A stretch of 64,000 nt of DNA from Gluconobacter cerevisiae (GTDB lineage Bacteria; Pseudomonadota; Alphaproteobacteria; Acetobacterales; Acetobacteraceae). Positions 1-9,805 of the stretch are shown piece after piece. The DNA lies in contig NZ_JABCQO010000001.1 of assembly GCF_015244675.1 (NCBI RefSeq), forward strand, positions 310,001 to 374,000. Reading direction: 5' to 3'. Position 1 is the stretch's first letter. Each line of letters begins with the position of its first letter. A program made the translations under genes and the position numbers. Under the pieces are notes generated by a model. The model was not told where the DNA came from, did no database searches, and worked only from the letters and a program-made list of their open reading frames with translations.

Positions 1-947
1 TGGTCAGCGGAACACTGGACCTGCACCGGCAGGTCGAGACGAAAATGGCGGCCTTCAAAGGCTGTGAGGACGCGATCCTGTTCGCCTCGGGCTGGCAGGC
101 CAATGCGTCCATCATGCCCGCTTTGTGTGCACTCTCCGTCGCCCGAACAGGCGCGCCGATGCTGGTGTTTTCGGACCGCCTGAACCATGCCAGCCTGCAT
201 CACGGCTGCGCGGCGGCTGGCGTGCGGCAGATCCGGTTCCGGCATAACGACCTGTTCCATCTGGAAAGCCTGCTGAATCACGAGGCCGAAAAACCCGGCC
301 TGCGGATGATCGTGACGGAGAGCGTGTTCTCCATGGACGGAGACCGGGCGGACATTCCGGCCCTGCGAGCACTGGCGGACCGGGCGGGCGCGTTCCTTTA
401 TATAGACGAGGCCCATGCAACCGGCGTTCTGGGGCCGAAAGGACGCGGACTGTCCTGCGGAATGGCCGATCTGACGATGGGCACATGCAGCAAGGCGTTG
501 GGCGGGATGGGCGCCTATGTCGCGGGCTCGAAACCGCTCTGCGACTATCTGGCGAACCATGCGTCGGGCTTCATCTACAGCACGGCCCTGCCGCCTGCGG
601 TTCTGGGGGCGATCGATGCGGCGCTGGACGTCGTGCCGAGTCTGGATGAGGAACGCACCCAGCTGCTCGGACAGGCGGAACGGCTTCGGACCATGCTGCA
701 CAACGCAGGGCTGTCCACGGCGGACTCCACGACACAGATCGTGCCCGTGCTGATCGGGGAATCCGAACGCGCCATGACGGTGGCCGCCCGACTTGAGGAC
801 GCCGGGTTCCTGACCGTGGCCATTCGCCCGCCAACGGTCCCTGCGGGAACCGCGCGGCTGCGACTGGCGCTCCATGCCGGGCTGAAGGATGCAGCAATCG
901 ACCGCCTCGGACAGGCCGTCATCGCTCTGACAAGAGACATTGCATGA
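1..947 (+). CDS. bioF: 8-amino-7-oxononanoate synthase, 5'-partial
   Basis: A PLP-dependent alpha-oxoamine synthase that condenses pimeloyl-ACP with L-alanine in the first ring-building step of biotin synthesis, in the cytoplasm. The reading frame is open from the window edge (first whole codon at 3) and begins inside the conserved SGT...H block, so the true start lies upstream. The family's DEAHATG segment and the PLP lysine in GTCSKALGG are present, and the C-terminus looks complete. The stop overlaps the next start as ATGA, so it is the first visible gene of a tightly packed bio operon. The family assignment is clear; only the N-terminus is missing. Confidence 0.95.
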   Translation, partial: VSGTLDLHRQVETKMAAFKGCEDAILFASGWQANASIMPALCALSVARTGAPMLVFSDRLNHASLHHGCAAAGVRQIRFRHNDLFHLESLLNHEAEKPGLRMIVTESVFSMDGDRADIPALRALADRAGAFLYIDEAHATGVLGPKGRGLSCGMADLTMGTCSKALGGMGAYVAGSKPLCDYLANHASGFIYSTALPPAVLGAIDAALDVVPSLDEERTQLLGQAERLRTMLHNAGLSTADSTTQIVPVLIGESERAMTVAARLEDAGFLTVAIRPPTVPAGTARLRLALHAGLKDAAIDRLGQAVIALTRDIA

Positions 948-1570
948 CACGAGCGCTCTATCTTGTGCATGGCTGGGGCTTCGATGCGTCTTTCTGGGCA
1001 CCACTACTGGCTCATCTGCCGGATGTGAGCGCGCAGGTCGTGAATTGCGGATATTTCGGCTCCGAACATCGCCCTTCCCTGCCCGACACACCTTATCTGG
1101 TGATCGGACATTCCGCCGGATCGCTGGCGCTGCTGGGGCAGGATCTGCCGGGATGTGACGGGCTGGTGTTTTTCAACGGTTTCTCACGTTTTACTGCCGC
1201 ATCGGACTTCCCGAATGGTACGCCGGAGCGGGTTCTGACGCGGATGCGCGCACGCCTGAAGCGCGATCCGGTTGCCATGCTACACGATTTTCGCGCCCTT
1301 TGCGAAACGGATGCGCCCCTGCCCGGCACGCCGGATGCTGAAACACTAGACCGGGGGCTGGAGGCGCTTCAGCAGCAGGACCATCGGGCGCAGGCAGCCG
1401 ACTGGGGAAACAGGCTGCACTGGATGACGGGCACGGACGATCCGTTCGGGGCCGCGCAGGCTGGGTTTACATCGCCGGGAGAACGGGTTGCGGGCGGCCA
1501 TCTCCTGCCCCTCACCCATACCGAACTCTGTGCGGAGTTCGTGCGAGGGAGACTTGATGACGCGTCCTGA
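944..1570 (+). CDS. bioH: Alpha/beta hydrolase, probable pimeloyl-ACP methyl ester esterase (BioH/BioG type)
   Basis: A 208-residue alpha/beta hydrolase. It has an oxyanion-hole HGWG near the N-terminus, a nucleophile elbow GHSAGS with Ser57, a likely acid in TGTDDP (about 165) and a His in GGHLLPLTH (about 186-192). In biotin synthesis such enzymes remove the methyl group from pimeloyl-ACP methyl ester, ending the chain elongation that BioC starts. The assignment rests mainly on position between bioF and bioC, with ATGA coupling upstream and a 14-base overlap downstream. It is shorter than E. coli BioH (about 256 residues), so it may be a BioG-like or unnamed isofunctional type. Exact subfamily uncertain. 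Confidence 0.75.
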   Translation: MTRALYLVHGWGFDASFWAPLLAHLPDVSAQVVNCGYFGSEHRPSLPDTPYLVIGHSAGSLALLGQDLPGCDGLVFFNGFSRFTAASDFPNGTPERVLTRMRARLKRDPVAMLHDFRALCETDAPLPGTPDAETLDRGLEALQQQDHRAQAADWGNRLHWMTGTDDPFGAAQAGFTSPGERVAGGHLLPLTHTELCAEFVRGRLDDAS

Positions 1571-2351
1571 CGCCCCCCTGCGCCGCGACAGCATCGCCGC
1601 GCGGTTCGATGCAGCGGAGGCCTATGACGCCGCCGCCCATATCCAGCGTCGCTGCGTCACAGCGCTGATGGACCGCATCCGGGAAGAAATGGCGGAACAC
1701 GCGCCTGTCTCCATTCTGGAATTCGGGTGTGGAACGGGTTTTTTAACGGCTCAGCTTGCTGGACATTTCCCGCAGGCCAACCTGCTGGCGAGCGATCTGG
1801 CTCCCGGTATGATCGCACGGACACGCCAGAATCTATCAGGCGCGAACATCCATTTTCACGTCATGGACGCCGAACATCCGGACGTGTCGGGGCCGTTCGA
1901 CCTGATCGCCTCCAGCCTGTGTCTGCAATGGTTTTCAAACCGGGCCGAGGGGTTGCACAGACTCTGCAATCTCCTCGCGCCAAGAGGGCGGCTCATGGTT
2001 ACGACGCTGCTGCAAGACAGTCTGGACGAGTGGAAACAGGCCTGTCTGGCGGAGGGCGCGCCTTGCGGCGTGCCTGATTATCCGTCCGTATCGACCATGC
2101 AAGCCGAATGGCCCAGTAGTGGTATCGGATCGTGGGACGTGCTGACCTTGCGCGATCCTGTTGGCAGCGCGCGCGAGTTCCTGCGCGGTCTGCGGCAGAT
2201 CGGGGCGTCTCTGCCCCGTCAGGACAGTACTCCCGCCAGCATCGCCGCCCTGCGTCGCGTCATGCAATATTTTGACCGCACGAGCTCCGACGTGACCTAT
2301 CAGATCGGCATCGGGACGTTTGTGAAATCTGGAGAAGGAGTACGGCCATGA
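1557..2351 (+). CDS. bioC: Malonyl-ACP O-methyltransferase
   Basis: A SAM-dependent methyltransferase of 264 residues that methylates the free carboxyl of malonyl-ACP so that the fatty acid machinery can build a pimeloyl chain. The class I SAM-binding motif ILEFGCGTGFLT is clear, followed by an acidic loop (ASDLAPGM) and a FDLIASSLCLQW motif IV region typical of BioC. I chose the ATG at 1557 rather than an upstream in-frame start at 1488. It gives the usual N-terminus (RRDSIAARFDAAEAYDAAA) and a short overlap with the preceding gene, while the extra 23 residues look random. Its end overlaps bioD. Confidence 0.92.
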   Translation: MTRPDAPLRRDSIAARFDAAEAYDAAAHIQRRCVTALMDRIREEMAEHAPVSILEFGCGTGFLTAQLAGHFPQANLLASDLAPGMIARTRQNLSGANIHFHVMDAEHPDVSGPFDLIASSLCLQWFSNRAEGLHRLCNLLAPRGRLMVTTLLQDSLDEWKQACLAEGAPCGVPDYPSVSTMQAEWPSSGIGSWDVLTLRDPVGSAREFLRGLRQIGASLPRQDSTPASIAALRRVMQYFDRTSSDVTYQIGIGTFVKSGEGVRP

Positions 2352-2998
2352 GTTCTCAACGCGGTGTCTTCGTCACGGGAACGGACACCGGAATTGGCAA
2401 GACACTTGTCAGCGCCATTCTGTGCCGCGCCTGGAACGCCACCTACTGGAAACCGCTTCAGACCGGTCTTGCAGATGAGGATGGCGACACACCGACCGTG
2501 AGGGATCTGGCCGGTCTGGAGCCGTCCCGCATCGTCCCCCCCGCCTACGCGTTTCAAGCGCCCCTCGCTCCGCTGGCAGCAGGCGATCTGGAAAACGTGA
2601 CGGTCAATCCGGGGCGGCTCGTCCTGCCTCAGGTGTCGGAACCGCTTGTCGTGGAAGGCGCGGGCGGACTGATGGTCCCGGTGCGGGAAGACATGATGAT
2701 CGCGGACCTGATCGGACGTCTGGCCCTGCCCGTTGTTCTGGTTACGCGCAGCGGGCTGGGAACGATCAATCATACCCTTCTGAGCCTTGAGGCCCTGCGT
2801 CGGCGGGCCATTCCGGTTCTGGGCGTGGTTCCGGTCGGGCCGCCCAATCCCGGCAATGAACGCGATGTTGCGCGCTTCGGCAAAACGCCTATCCTGTTCA
2901 GGATTCCGCAGCTTGATGCGATAACGGAAACGGTCGTCTCTGAATTATCGGGGCACGTTCCGTCACTTGATGTCTTGCAGCAACAGATTTCACAATAA
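2348..2998 (+). CDS. bioD: ATP-dependent dethiobiotin synthetase
   Basis: Closes the ureido ring of dethiobiotin from 7,8-diaminononanoate, CO2 and ATP. The N-terminus carries the diagnostic P-loop VTGTDTGIGKT. Further on are the WKPLQTG lysine segment and VEGAGGLMVPV, all typical of BioD; 216 residues is normal length. Start and upstream stop overlap as ATGA, making it the last gene of the bioF-H-C-D run. No terminator was evident in the 160 bases before the next gene, which starts a different pathway. Neither bioA nor bioB is seen in the window. Confidence 0.95.
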   Translation: MSSQRGVFVTGTDTGIGKTLVSAILCRAWNATYWKPLQTGLADEDGDTPTVRDLAGLEPSRIVPPAYAFQAPLAPLAAGDLENVTVNPGRLVLPQVSEPLVVEGAGGLMVPVREDMMIADLIGRLALPVVLVTRSGLGTINHTLLSLEALRRRAIPVLGVVPVGPPNPGNERDVARFGKTPILFRIPQLDAITETVVSELSGHVPSLDVLQQQISQ

Positions 2999-3161
2999 TG
3001 TGTCATCTGGGACGTGTGCCATAAAAAGGCCGCGTCAACCTTTGTGAAATAGCATCCTCACCATAGAAGGACTCTTCGCAACGAAAGGCTTCCGGCGTAT
3101 CGCTGGATAAAGTGGGCTTCGTTCCGAAGACGCCGACAGAAACTGGGATATTGGGAAAAGT

Positions 3162-4745
3162 ATGAGTATCCTGCGCCGTGATCTGGTCAAGCTTGGGGCC
3201 GGACTGACCCTTTTGGGAACAGCCACCCGTATGGCACATGCCCAGTCCACAGCTTCCTCCCCCGCTCCGTCGGGTGCAGCCCCAAAAGGTGCTGTCCCCC
3301 CGCCTGCACCGCAGCCGACGCCTTTTGACGACGGTACGGTCCGGCTTCTGGCGCAGCGCCTGTCGAAGAAAGCCTATTCCCCGCCGTCCCAGACGCTGCC
3401 CAGTGCCATTGCGAACATGGATTTCGACCAGTTCCGCAGCATTGCCTTCAATCCGGACAAGGCCCTGTGGCACGGCCAGAATCTGGCGTTCGACGTGGAG
3501 TTCTTCCCGCGCGGCTTCCTCTACAAGCCGCGGATCGGCATGAACGAAGTCACGGGCGGACAGTCCACCCCCATTCCCTACGACCCCGACGCCTTCACCT
3601 ATGCCAACCCCGTTCTGCGCGTCACAGACGATCTCGGCTACGCCGGCCTGCGTCTGCGCTATGCCATCAACACGGCAGGCATGATGGAAGAATGCGCGGT
3701 CTTCCTTGGCGCATCCTATTTCCGGGCCGTGGCCAAAGGCCAGAATTACGGTCTGTCAGCCCGCGCTTTCGCAAACGGCACCGGCAATCCCAAGGGCGAG
3801 GAATTTGCACTCTTCCGGGAGTTCTGGATCGAAAAGCCGGAACCGGGCGTGGAATCCATCGTCATTCATGCCCTGCTCGACAGCCCGTCGCTGGTCGGGG
3901 CGTTCCGCTTCACCATTCGTCCGGGCGATACGACTGTCTTTGACGTCCAATCCTCTCTTTTCCCGCGTCAGGATATTACGGAATCCGGCATCGCCCCCCT
4001 GACGGGCATGTTCTATTTCGACGCAAACGCCCGCAATCACGTCGATGACTGGCGGCCGGCCGCGCATGACAGTGAGGCCCTCCAGATCTGGACGGGCGCC
4101 GGACAGCAGCTCTATCGCCCCCTCACCAACCCGACCGACCTCCAGTTCTCGGCCTTCGCAGACAGCAGTCCGCATGGTTTCGGTCTAATGCAGCGCAAGC
4201 GCTCGTTCCATGATTACGAGGATCTGGCACTCAACTACCAGAAACGCCCGTCTCTCTGGATTGAACCCATCGGCAACTGGGGCGACGGCGCCGTCGATCT
4301 TGTGGAAATCCCGACCCCCAACGAGGTGAACGACAACATCGTCTCGTTCTGGCGCCCTAAACAGCCCATGAAGGGTGGTCAGGAATACAGCTATATCTAC
4401 AGAATGTACTGGGGCTGGGACACGCCCTGGCCGACCCAGATGGCGCGTATTGCGGCCACAAGAATCGGGAGTGTAACCGACCACCCCGAAGCACGATTCT
4501 TCGCGATCGATTTCACGGGCGCCCCCTTCCAGAACGTGCCGCAGGGCATGAATTTCCATCTGATCACGCAGGCTAGCCCCGGCACGATCCGCAATGTCGT
4601 CGTCGAGCCAAACCCGGAAATCCAGGGCTGGCGCGCCACTTTCGAGTTCGTACCAGGCGATGCCAAGACGTGCGAACTTCAGGCCCAGCTCGCCAATGAT
4701 CAGGGCCCGGTTTCAGAAAAATGGATGTATCGTTGGACGCCGTGA
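3162..4745 (+). CDS. opgG: Periplasmic glucan biosynthesis protein, OpgG/OpgD family
   Basis: A 527-residue exported protein needed to make osmoregulated periplasmic glucans; the family probably acts on the beta-glucan backbone after it crosses the inner membrane. After the signal sequence it has a proline/alanine-rich linker (about 30-50), then the OpgG beta-sandwich region with the family's FFPRGFLYKPRIGMNEV and YRMYWGWDTPWP stretches. The N-terminus MSILRRDLVKLGAGLT has twin arginines like a Tat signal, which is the OpgD habit rather than the OpgG one, so OpgD is an alternative name. It overlaps opgH by 25 bases, fitting a two-gene operon. Confidence 0.9.
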   Translation: MSILRRDLVKLGAGLTLLGTATRMAHAQSTASSPAPSGAAPKGAVPPPAPQPTPFDDGTVRLLAQRLSKKAYSPPSQTLPSAIANMDFDQFRSIAFNPDKALWHGQNLAFDVEFFPRGFLYKPRIGMNEVTGGQSTPIPYDPDAFTYANPVLRVTDDLGYAGLRLRYAINTAGMMEECAVFLGASYFRAVAKGQNYGLSARAFANGTGNPKGEEFALFREFWIEKPEPGVESIVIHALLDSPSLVGAFRFTIRPGDTTVFDVQSSLFPRQDITESGIAPLTGMFYFDANARNHVDDWRPAAHDSEALQIWTGAGQQLYRPLTNPTDLQFSAFADSSPHGFGLMQRKRSFHDYEDLALNYQKRPSLWIEPIGNWGDGAVDLVEIPTPNEVNDNIVSFWRPKQPMKGGQEYSYIYRMYWGWDTPWPTQMARIAATRIGSVTDHPEARFFAIDFTGAPFQNVPQGMNFHLITQASPGTIRNVVVEPNPEIQGWRATFEFVPGDAKTCELQAQLANDQGPVSEKWMYRWTP

Positions 4746-6907
4746 CCGAATTTTCTTCTAACGCCACCCCGGAAGCTGCTCCGTTCCTGCCGCCTGAAGC
4801 ACCGCTGGCTATGAAGCCGCAAAACCTTCATCAGCAGCCGGACCGTCATGGGCGGCCCTTCGATCCCCTACCGACGACGCCGTCTTTCCTGTGGGCGCGC
4901 CGTCTGTTCGTCTTTGGTGGCGCGATGCTGCTGACGGGCTATGGAATTTACAGGATCAATCAGGTTTTCAACTCGCTGGGCGTCTCGGCGCTTGGTGTTA
5001 TTATCCTGATCCTGTTCGCCATTCTCGCCTTCTGGATCGCGCTGTCCTTCATGTCCTGCCTCGGCGGTTTCTTCTCGCTGATGCTGCGGGGCGGTCTGGG
5101 GCTCGGCATCCATCGGACCGGGCCGCTGCCGGAACTGAAAAACCGCACCGCCGTCCTGATGCCGACCTACAACGAGGACCCGATGCGCGTTCTCGCGGGT
5201 CTGCGCGCCATTCATGACAGCATTCTGGCGACGGGACAGATCGACGCCTTCGATTTCTTCATCCTGTCCGACACGACCAATCCGGACGTCTGGGTGCAGG
5301 AAGAGCGCGCCTTTCTGGAGTTCCGCAAAGCCACGAATGGCGAAAAGCGGGTCTTCTATCGCCGCCGTCACAAGAATACGGACCGCAAGGCCGGCAATCT
5401 GGGTGACTGGGTGACGCGGTTCGGTTCGTCCTACCAGCAGATGCTCACGCTCGATGCTGACAGCGTGATGGATGGTAGCCTGATCGTCCGGATCACGGCA
5501 GCCATGGAACAACATAATGGCGTGGGGCTGATCCAAACACTCCCGGTCATTGTGGGTGGTCGCACGCTTTTTGCCCGGATGCAGCAGTTTGCCGGCCGCG
5601 TTTATGGACCGCTGATCGCGCATGGCATTGCCTGGTGGCATGGCTCGGAAGGCAATTACTGGGGCCATAACGCCATCATCCGCACACAGGCCTTCGCTGA
5701 ACAGGCCGGACTACCGCATCTGAAGGGCCGGCCGCCCTTCGGAGGGCACATTCTGAGCCATGACTTCGTGGAAGCTGCCCTCATGCGCCGTGGCGGCTGG
5801 GCCATCCACATGGTGCCGGGACTGTTCGGCTCCTATGAAGAAAGCCCGCCATCGCTGACAGACGTCGCCATCCGTGACCGCCGCTGGTGTCAGGGAAACC
5901 TGCAACACAGCAAGATCCTCGGCACGAAAGGCATGCACTGGGTCAGCCGTGTCCATATGCTGACGGGCATCGGGTCCTACATCATGTCCCCGCTCTGGCT
6001 GCTGTTCCTGCTGTTCGGCATCCTGATTTCGCTCCAGTCGCATTTCTATCACCCCGAATATTTCGGCTCGACCCCGACGCTCTATCCGCATTGGCCGCGT
6101 GTTGATCCGGTGCAGGCCAAGCTTGTCTTCATTGGGACGATGGGCATTCTGCTCGCACCGAAGGCTCTGGCGTTCATTGCCATGCTGTTCGATCGCGCGG
6201 CCCTGAAGGGTTCTGGCGGCGTTTTCCGCCTTGCGGTCTCTATCGTGCTCGAAACCCTGATCGGCGGCCTGATCGCGCCGATTGCCATGCTGATCCAGAC
6301 GTCCGGCGTCATTTCGATCCTGCTGGGCCGGGATTCGGGATGGAATGCGCAGAACCGTGACGATGGCAGGGTTTCGCTGAAGGAAGTGGCCCACGGCTAC
6401 TGGATTTACACCGTGTTCGGCCTGCTTCTGGCCATTGCGGCATGGTCAGTCTCACAGGCGCTGTTCCTGTGGATGACGCCGGTGCTGCTGGGGCTGGTTC
6501 TGGCCATTCCTCTGGCCGCACTGACGGCGAGCCGGGACGTTGGTCTGGGCCTGCGCCGCGCAGGGCTTCTGCTGATCGAGGAGGAAACCGCCCCTCCGCC
6601 GATCCTTCAGCTTGCTGCCGCAAACGATACCGCACGTGAACGCGCCGCCCATGCTCCCGATGCTCCGCCGGAAGAAGCCTTCGCCGCACTGCGCGAGAAC
6701 GCTACCCTCCTCGGCGCCCATGAAGGCGCGCTTCCCCCGGCCCGCAGCCCGGGCAGCCCGATCGACGCGCATCTTCTGGTGGGCCTGCTCAAGCTGCGGG
6801 AGGCCCCGTCCCTTCAGGTCGCGCTGGAACGTCTCTCCCGTCAGGAGAAGGCGGCGGTTCTGGGAAGTGCCGAAGGTCTGGCACTCATGGAAAAACTCGC
6901 AGCCTGA
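4721..6907 (+). CDS. opgH: Glucan biosynthesis glucosyltransferase H
   Basis: A 728-residue inner-membrane GT2 glycosyltransferase that polymerises glucose from UDP-glucose into the linear backbone of osmoregulated periplasmic glucans. Visible features are two N-terminal membrane segments (about 60-115), the catalytic run VLMPTYNED, FILSDTT, LTLDADS (about 243-249), ILSHDFVEA and RDRRWCQGN, then several C-terminal membrane helices. The C-terminus after about residue 615 is Ala/Pro-rich and probably cytoplasmic. The first ATG overlaps opgG; a later ATG at 4811 would remove a poorly ordered leader and cannot be excluded. A strong hairpin terminator follows. Confidence 0.93.
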   Translation: MDVSLDAVTEFSSNATPEAAPFLPPEAPLAMKPQNLHQQPDRHGRPFDPLPTTPSFLWARRLFVFGGAMLLTGYGIYRINQVFNSLGVSALGVIILILFAILAFWIALSFMSCLGGFFSLMLRGGLGLGIHRTGPLPELKNRTAVLMPTYNEDPMRVLAGLRAIHDSILATGQIDAFDFFILSDTTNPDVWVQEERAFLEFRKATNGEKRVFYRRRHKNTDRKAGNLGDWVTRFGSSYQQMLTLDADSVMDGSLIVRITAAMEQHNGVGLIQTLPVIVGGRTLFARMQQFAGRVYGPLIAHGIAWWHGSEGNYWGHNAIIRTQAFAEQAGLPHLKGRPPFGGHILSHDFVEAALMRRGGWAIHMVPGLFGSYEESPPSLTDVAIRDRRWCQGNLQHSKILGTKGMHWVSRVHMLTGIGSYIMSPLWLLFLLFGILISLQSHFYHPEYFGSTPTLYPHWPRVDPVQAKLVFIGTMGILLAPKALAFIAMLFDRAALKGSGGVFRLAVSIVLETLIGGLIAPIAMLIQTSGVISILLGRDSGWNAQNRDDGRVSLKEVAHGYWIYTVFGLLLAIAAWSVSQALFLWMTPVLLGLVLAIPLAALTASRDVGLGLRRAGLLLIEEETAPPPILQLAAANDTARERAAHAPDAPPEEAFAALRENATLLGAHEGALPPARSPGSPIDAHLLVGLLKLREAPSLQVALERLSRQEKAAVLGSAEGLALMEKLAA

Positions 6908-6930
6908 AGAGCCACAGGACATCACGACAC

Positions 6931-6967
6931 AAAAAACGCCTCGGCCATTACAGCCGGGGCGTTTTTT
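6931..6967. terminator. Bidirectional rho-independent terminator
   Basis: A 15-base-pair stem (one G-U pair) with loop CATTACA, flanked by six A on the left and six T on the right. It lies between convergent opgH and the minus-strand DUF2501-like gene and can end transcription from both sides. Confidence 0.9.
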
Positions 6968-6992
6968 ATTGCAGACCCGTAGGCCGTATCAG

Positions 6993-7484
6993 TTACTTGA
7001 AAGACTGGGCTTTCTTAACAAGGTCGTTGCACGTCGTAACGCGCTTGTCCTTGGAGAGCGTGCCGATATCAAAGACGTTACCGTCCGTCATCTGAAGCAG
7101 ACCCTTGCCGCCCAGCGAGTAGAACTCGTCGCTGTGCACATCCGGACGCTTGGCGATCTTGCGAGCCGCGACGATCGGCGATGTTCCGAGCACCAGCTTG
7201 TGTTGCGTACAGTAGTAGGTCAGACCGGCGATATTGCCTGCCTGTGCGCCCTCAATGGAGGGAAGACCATCGGCACCCAACACACCCGGCGACGCAGCGC
7301 TCAGGACATTTTTACCGCCTGCAACGGCCTGAACATGAGCGCCGGGCAGTCGCGCCTGCGTTCCGGCGGGAATGGTCGTCACAGGGCTGCTCTGCGGGAT
7401 CGGCGGAACGGTCTGGGCCACGGCAGCGCCGGAAATGCTCAGGCCAGCGGCGGCAAGAACAGCAAAATACTTGCTTGAAATCAT
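6993..7484 (-). CDS. Small secreted protein, DUF2501 (YjjA)-like
   Basis: A 163-residue protein with a clear Sec signal peptide (cleavage likely after AAVAQ, about residue 24), so periplasmic or secreted. The second half has the pattern NIAGLTYYCTQHKLV followed by a GLLQMTDGN and CNDLVKKA ending. This resembles E. coli YjjA and the DUF2501 family by my recollection of that family. Two cysteines bracket the domain. Function is unknown. It is a single gene facing opgH, sharing a terminator. A second member of the same kind is at 35022. Confidence 0.75.
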   Translation of the reverse strand: MISSKYFAVLAAAGLSISGAAVAQTVPPIPQSSPVTTIPAGTQARLPGAHVQAVAGGKNVLSAASPGVLGADGLPSIEGAQAGNIAGLTYYCTQHKLVLGTSPIVAARKIAKRPDVHSDEFYSLGGKGLLQMTDGNVFDIGTLSKDKRVTTCNDLVKKAQSFK

Positions 7485-7681
7485 GATACTCTTCTTTCCA
7501 CATCACAGGATGTCCTGCCTGCATCCCAAAAGGAGAAACAGAATTCATCCGGTCTGGAACATCCTAAAGAATGCTCCGTTGCCCTGAATAACACTTGAGA
7601 CCAGTCGTAGTTTCTTGAGAGGGCTTCTTTTCCAGTCAAAGGCCGATTGAATGCCGGGCGTTTCTGCGTCACAGTTTGGTC

Positions 7682-9793
7682 ATGTCACAGCGCCCCGATG
7701 CTCCCTCCGCCACACCCGTTCCTCCCATCGCCCGTCGTGAGGCGCTGAGCACAACGCAGCTTGGCCGCACGCGGACGGATTTCTATGCCTGGATGAAGGA
7801 TGAGAACTGGCAGCAGGTCCTGCGGGACCCGTCCGTTCTGCGCGAAGACATCGCCACGCATCTGAAGGCGGAGAACGCCTATGCGGAAGCCGTTCTGGCC
7901 GGGATGGAGCCACTGCGCGAGACGCTGCTTCAGGAAATAATCGGCCGTATTCCGCCCGCGGAATCTTCGGTCCCGGTTCCCGACGGTCCGTGGGAATATT
8001 CCGTGCGCTTCGAAGACGGTGCCCAGCATCCGCTCCGTGTCCGTTGCCCGCGCGGTGGCGGGGCGGAACAGGTTCTGCTCGATGCCGATGCCCTATCCAA
8101 ACAGCATGACTATTACGCGCTCTCGCAGACGGACCACTCGCCCGATCATCGCTATTTTGTCTATGCGGAAGACATTCAGGGCTCAGAGGTCTATCGCATT
8201 CAGGTCGCGGACCTCGAAACCAGCACGCTCTGCGCCGACCCCGTCCCCAGCACGACGGGCAGCTTCGCCATTTCCCCCGACAGCCAGTGGCTGTTCTGGA
8301 TTTACCGCGACGATAATGGCCGACCCTCGAAGATCTATCGCCGTCCGCTGACGGGGGGTGAGGATGTTCTGGTGTTCGACGAAACCGATCCGGGGTTCTT
8401 CCTGAGCATCGGCGTCAGCGCGTCGCGCAAATGGATCGTCATCGAGCGCGGCGACCATGATACGAACGAAACGCTGCTCATCCCGGCCTCCGCTCCCACG
8501 GCCCTGCCCGTCGTGGCAGCACCGCTGGTGCGGGGCGAGCGCTACTCTCTGACGCACTGGAATGACCGCTTCATCATCCTGACCAATGCCGGTGGCGCCG
8601 TGGACTTCCAGTTCATGCAAACGCCGGACACGGCCACGGGACGCGAGAACTGGACGCCCTTCGTGCCCTACCGCGAGGGCCACTATCTGCTGGGCGCAAG
8701 TGCTTCGCGCGGGCATCTCGCCTGGGCCGAGCGGCGGGACGGCAACATCCATATTCTCGTGGTGCCCGAAGGCATGCAGGGCGATGTCCGGGCGCAGGCA
8801 AAAGCCATCGGCATGGACGAAGCGGCCTATGACCTGACGATGTTGGGCACGCTAGAATATGACGCCCCGGTACTGCGCTACATCTATCAGTCGCCCACCA
8901 ATCCCGCGCACTGGTACGATTACGATATGGCTACCGGCGAGCGCGTTCTGCGCAAGATCCGCGAGGTCCCGTCCGGCCATGATGCAAGCCGCTACGAAAC
9001 GCGCCGCCTGTTCGCAACGTCGCCAGACGGCGCACAGGTTCCGATTACGGTCCTGATGCGCAAAGGTCAGATTCTGGACGGCTCCGCGCCACTACTTCTG
9101 TATGGCTACGGCTCCTACGGCATCGCCATGGACGCCGATTTCTCAACGACCGTGTTCAGCTTAGTGGACCGGGGCTGGATTCACGCCATCGCCCATGTCC
9201 GTGGTGGCTCCGAAAAGGGCTGGAACTGGTTTCTGGACGGTCGCGGAACAAAGAAGCCCAACACCTTCATCGACTTCATCGCCTGCGCCCGACATCTCGT
9301 GTCCGCAGGTTACGGCTCAGCCGGACGCATCGTCGCGCAGGGCGGATCAGCCGGTGGACTGCTGATGGGCGCGATTACGAACATGGCGCCGGAGCTTTTC
9401 GCGGGCATTGCCGCGCAGGTGCCGTTCGTGGACATGCTTAACACCATGTCCGACGTCTCCCTGCCGCTCACACCGCCGGAATGGCCGGAATGGGGCAACC
9501 CGCTGGAAGACGCGGCCGCGTATGACCTGATCGCCAGCTACTCGCCCTATGATAACATCGTCGCCAAAACCTATCCGCCAGTTCTGGCAATGGGTGGCCT
9601 GTCAGATCCGCGCGTGACGTACTGGGAGCCCGCGAAATGGATTGCAAAACTGCGGGAAGTGACATCCGGCGGCCCGTTCCTCTGCCGCATCAACATGGAA
9701 GCCGGGCACGGCGGCTCGTCAGGTCGCTTCAAGCGTCTGGAAGAAGTCACCCTCGTCCAGGCCTTCGCCATCTGGGCCATAGAGCACGCTTAA
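7682..9793 (+). CDS. ptrB: S9A-family oligopeptidase (oligopeptidase B-like)
   Basis: A serine peptidase of the prolyl oligopeptidase clan, about 703 residues, acting on short peptides with a beta-propeller lid restricting access. The catalytic triad is visible: Ser in AQGGSAGGLLMG, Asp in GLSDPRVTYWEP and His in EAGHGGSSG, with the propeller in the N-terminal 420 residues. The VTYWEP wording after the Asp is typical of oligopeptidase B, which cuts after basic residues; this specificity is inferred. A TTG two codons upstream also opens the frame; I took the ATG at 7682. No signal peptide, so probably cytoplasmic. Single gene. Confidence 0.9.
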   Translation: MSQRPDAPSATPVPPIARREALSTTQLGRTRTDFYAWMKDENWQQVLRDPSVLREDIATHLKAENAYAEAVLAGMEPLRETLLQEIIGRIPPAESSVPVPDGPWEYSVRFEDGAQHPLRVRCPRGGGAEQVLLDADALSKQHDYYALSQTDHSPDHRYFVYAEDIQGSEVYRIQVADLETSTLCADPVPSTTGSFAISPDSQWLFWIYRDDNGRPSKIYRRPLTGGEDVLVFDETDPGFFLSIGVSASRKWIVIERGDHDTNETLLIPASAPTALPVVAAPLVRGERYSLTHWNDRFIILTNAGGAVDFQFMQTPDTATGRENWTPFVPYREGHYLLGASASRGHLAWAERRDGNIHILVVPEGMQGDVRAQAKAIGMDEAAYDLTMLGTLEYDAPVLRYIYQSPTNPAHWYDYDMATGERVLRKIREVPSGHDASRYETRRLFATSPDGAQVPITVLMRKGQILDGSAPLLLYGYGSYGIAMDADFSTTVFSLVDRGWIHAIAHVRGGSEKGWNWFLDGRGTKKPNTFIDFIACARHLVSAGYGSAGRIVAQGGSAGGLLMGAITNMAPELFAGIAAQVPFVDMLNTMSDVSLPLTPPEWPEWGNPLEDAAAYDLIASYSPYDNIVAKTYPPVLAMGGLSDPRVTYWEPAKWIAKLREVTSGGPFLCRINMEAGHGGSSGRFKRLEEVTLVQAFAIWAIEHA

Positions 9794-9805
9794 AAAGACC
9801 TCGTG

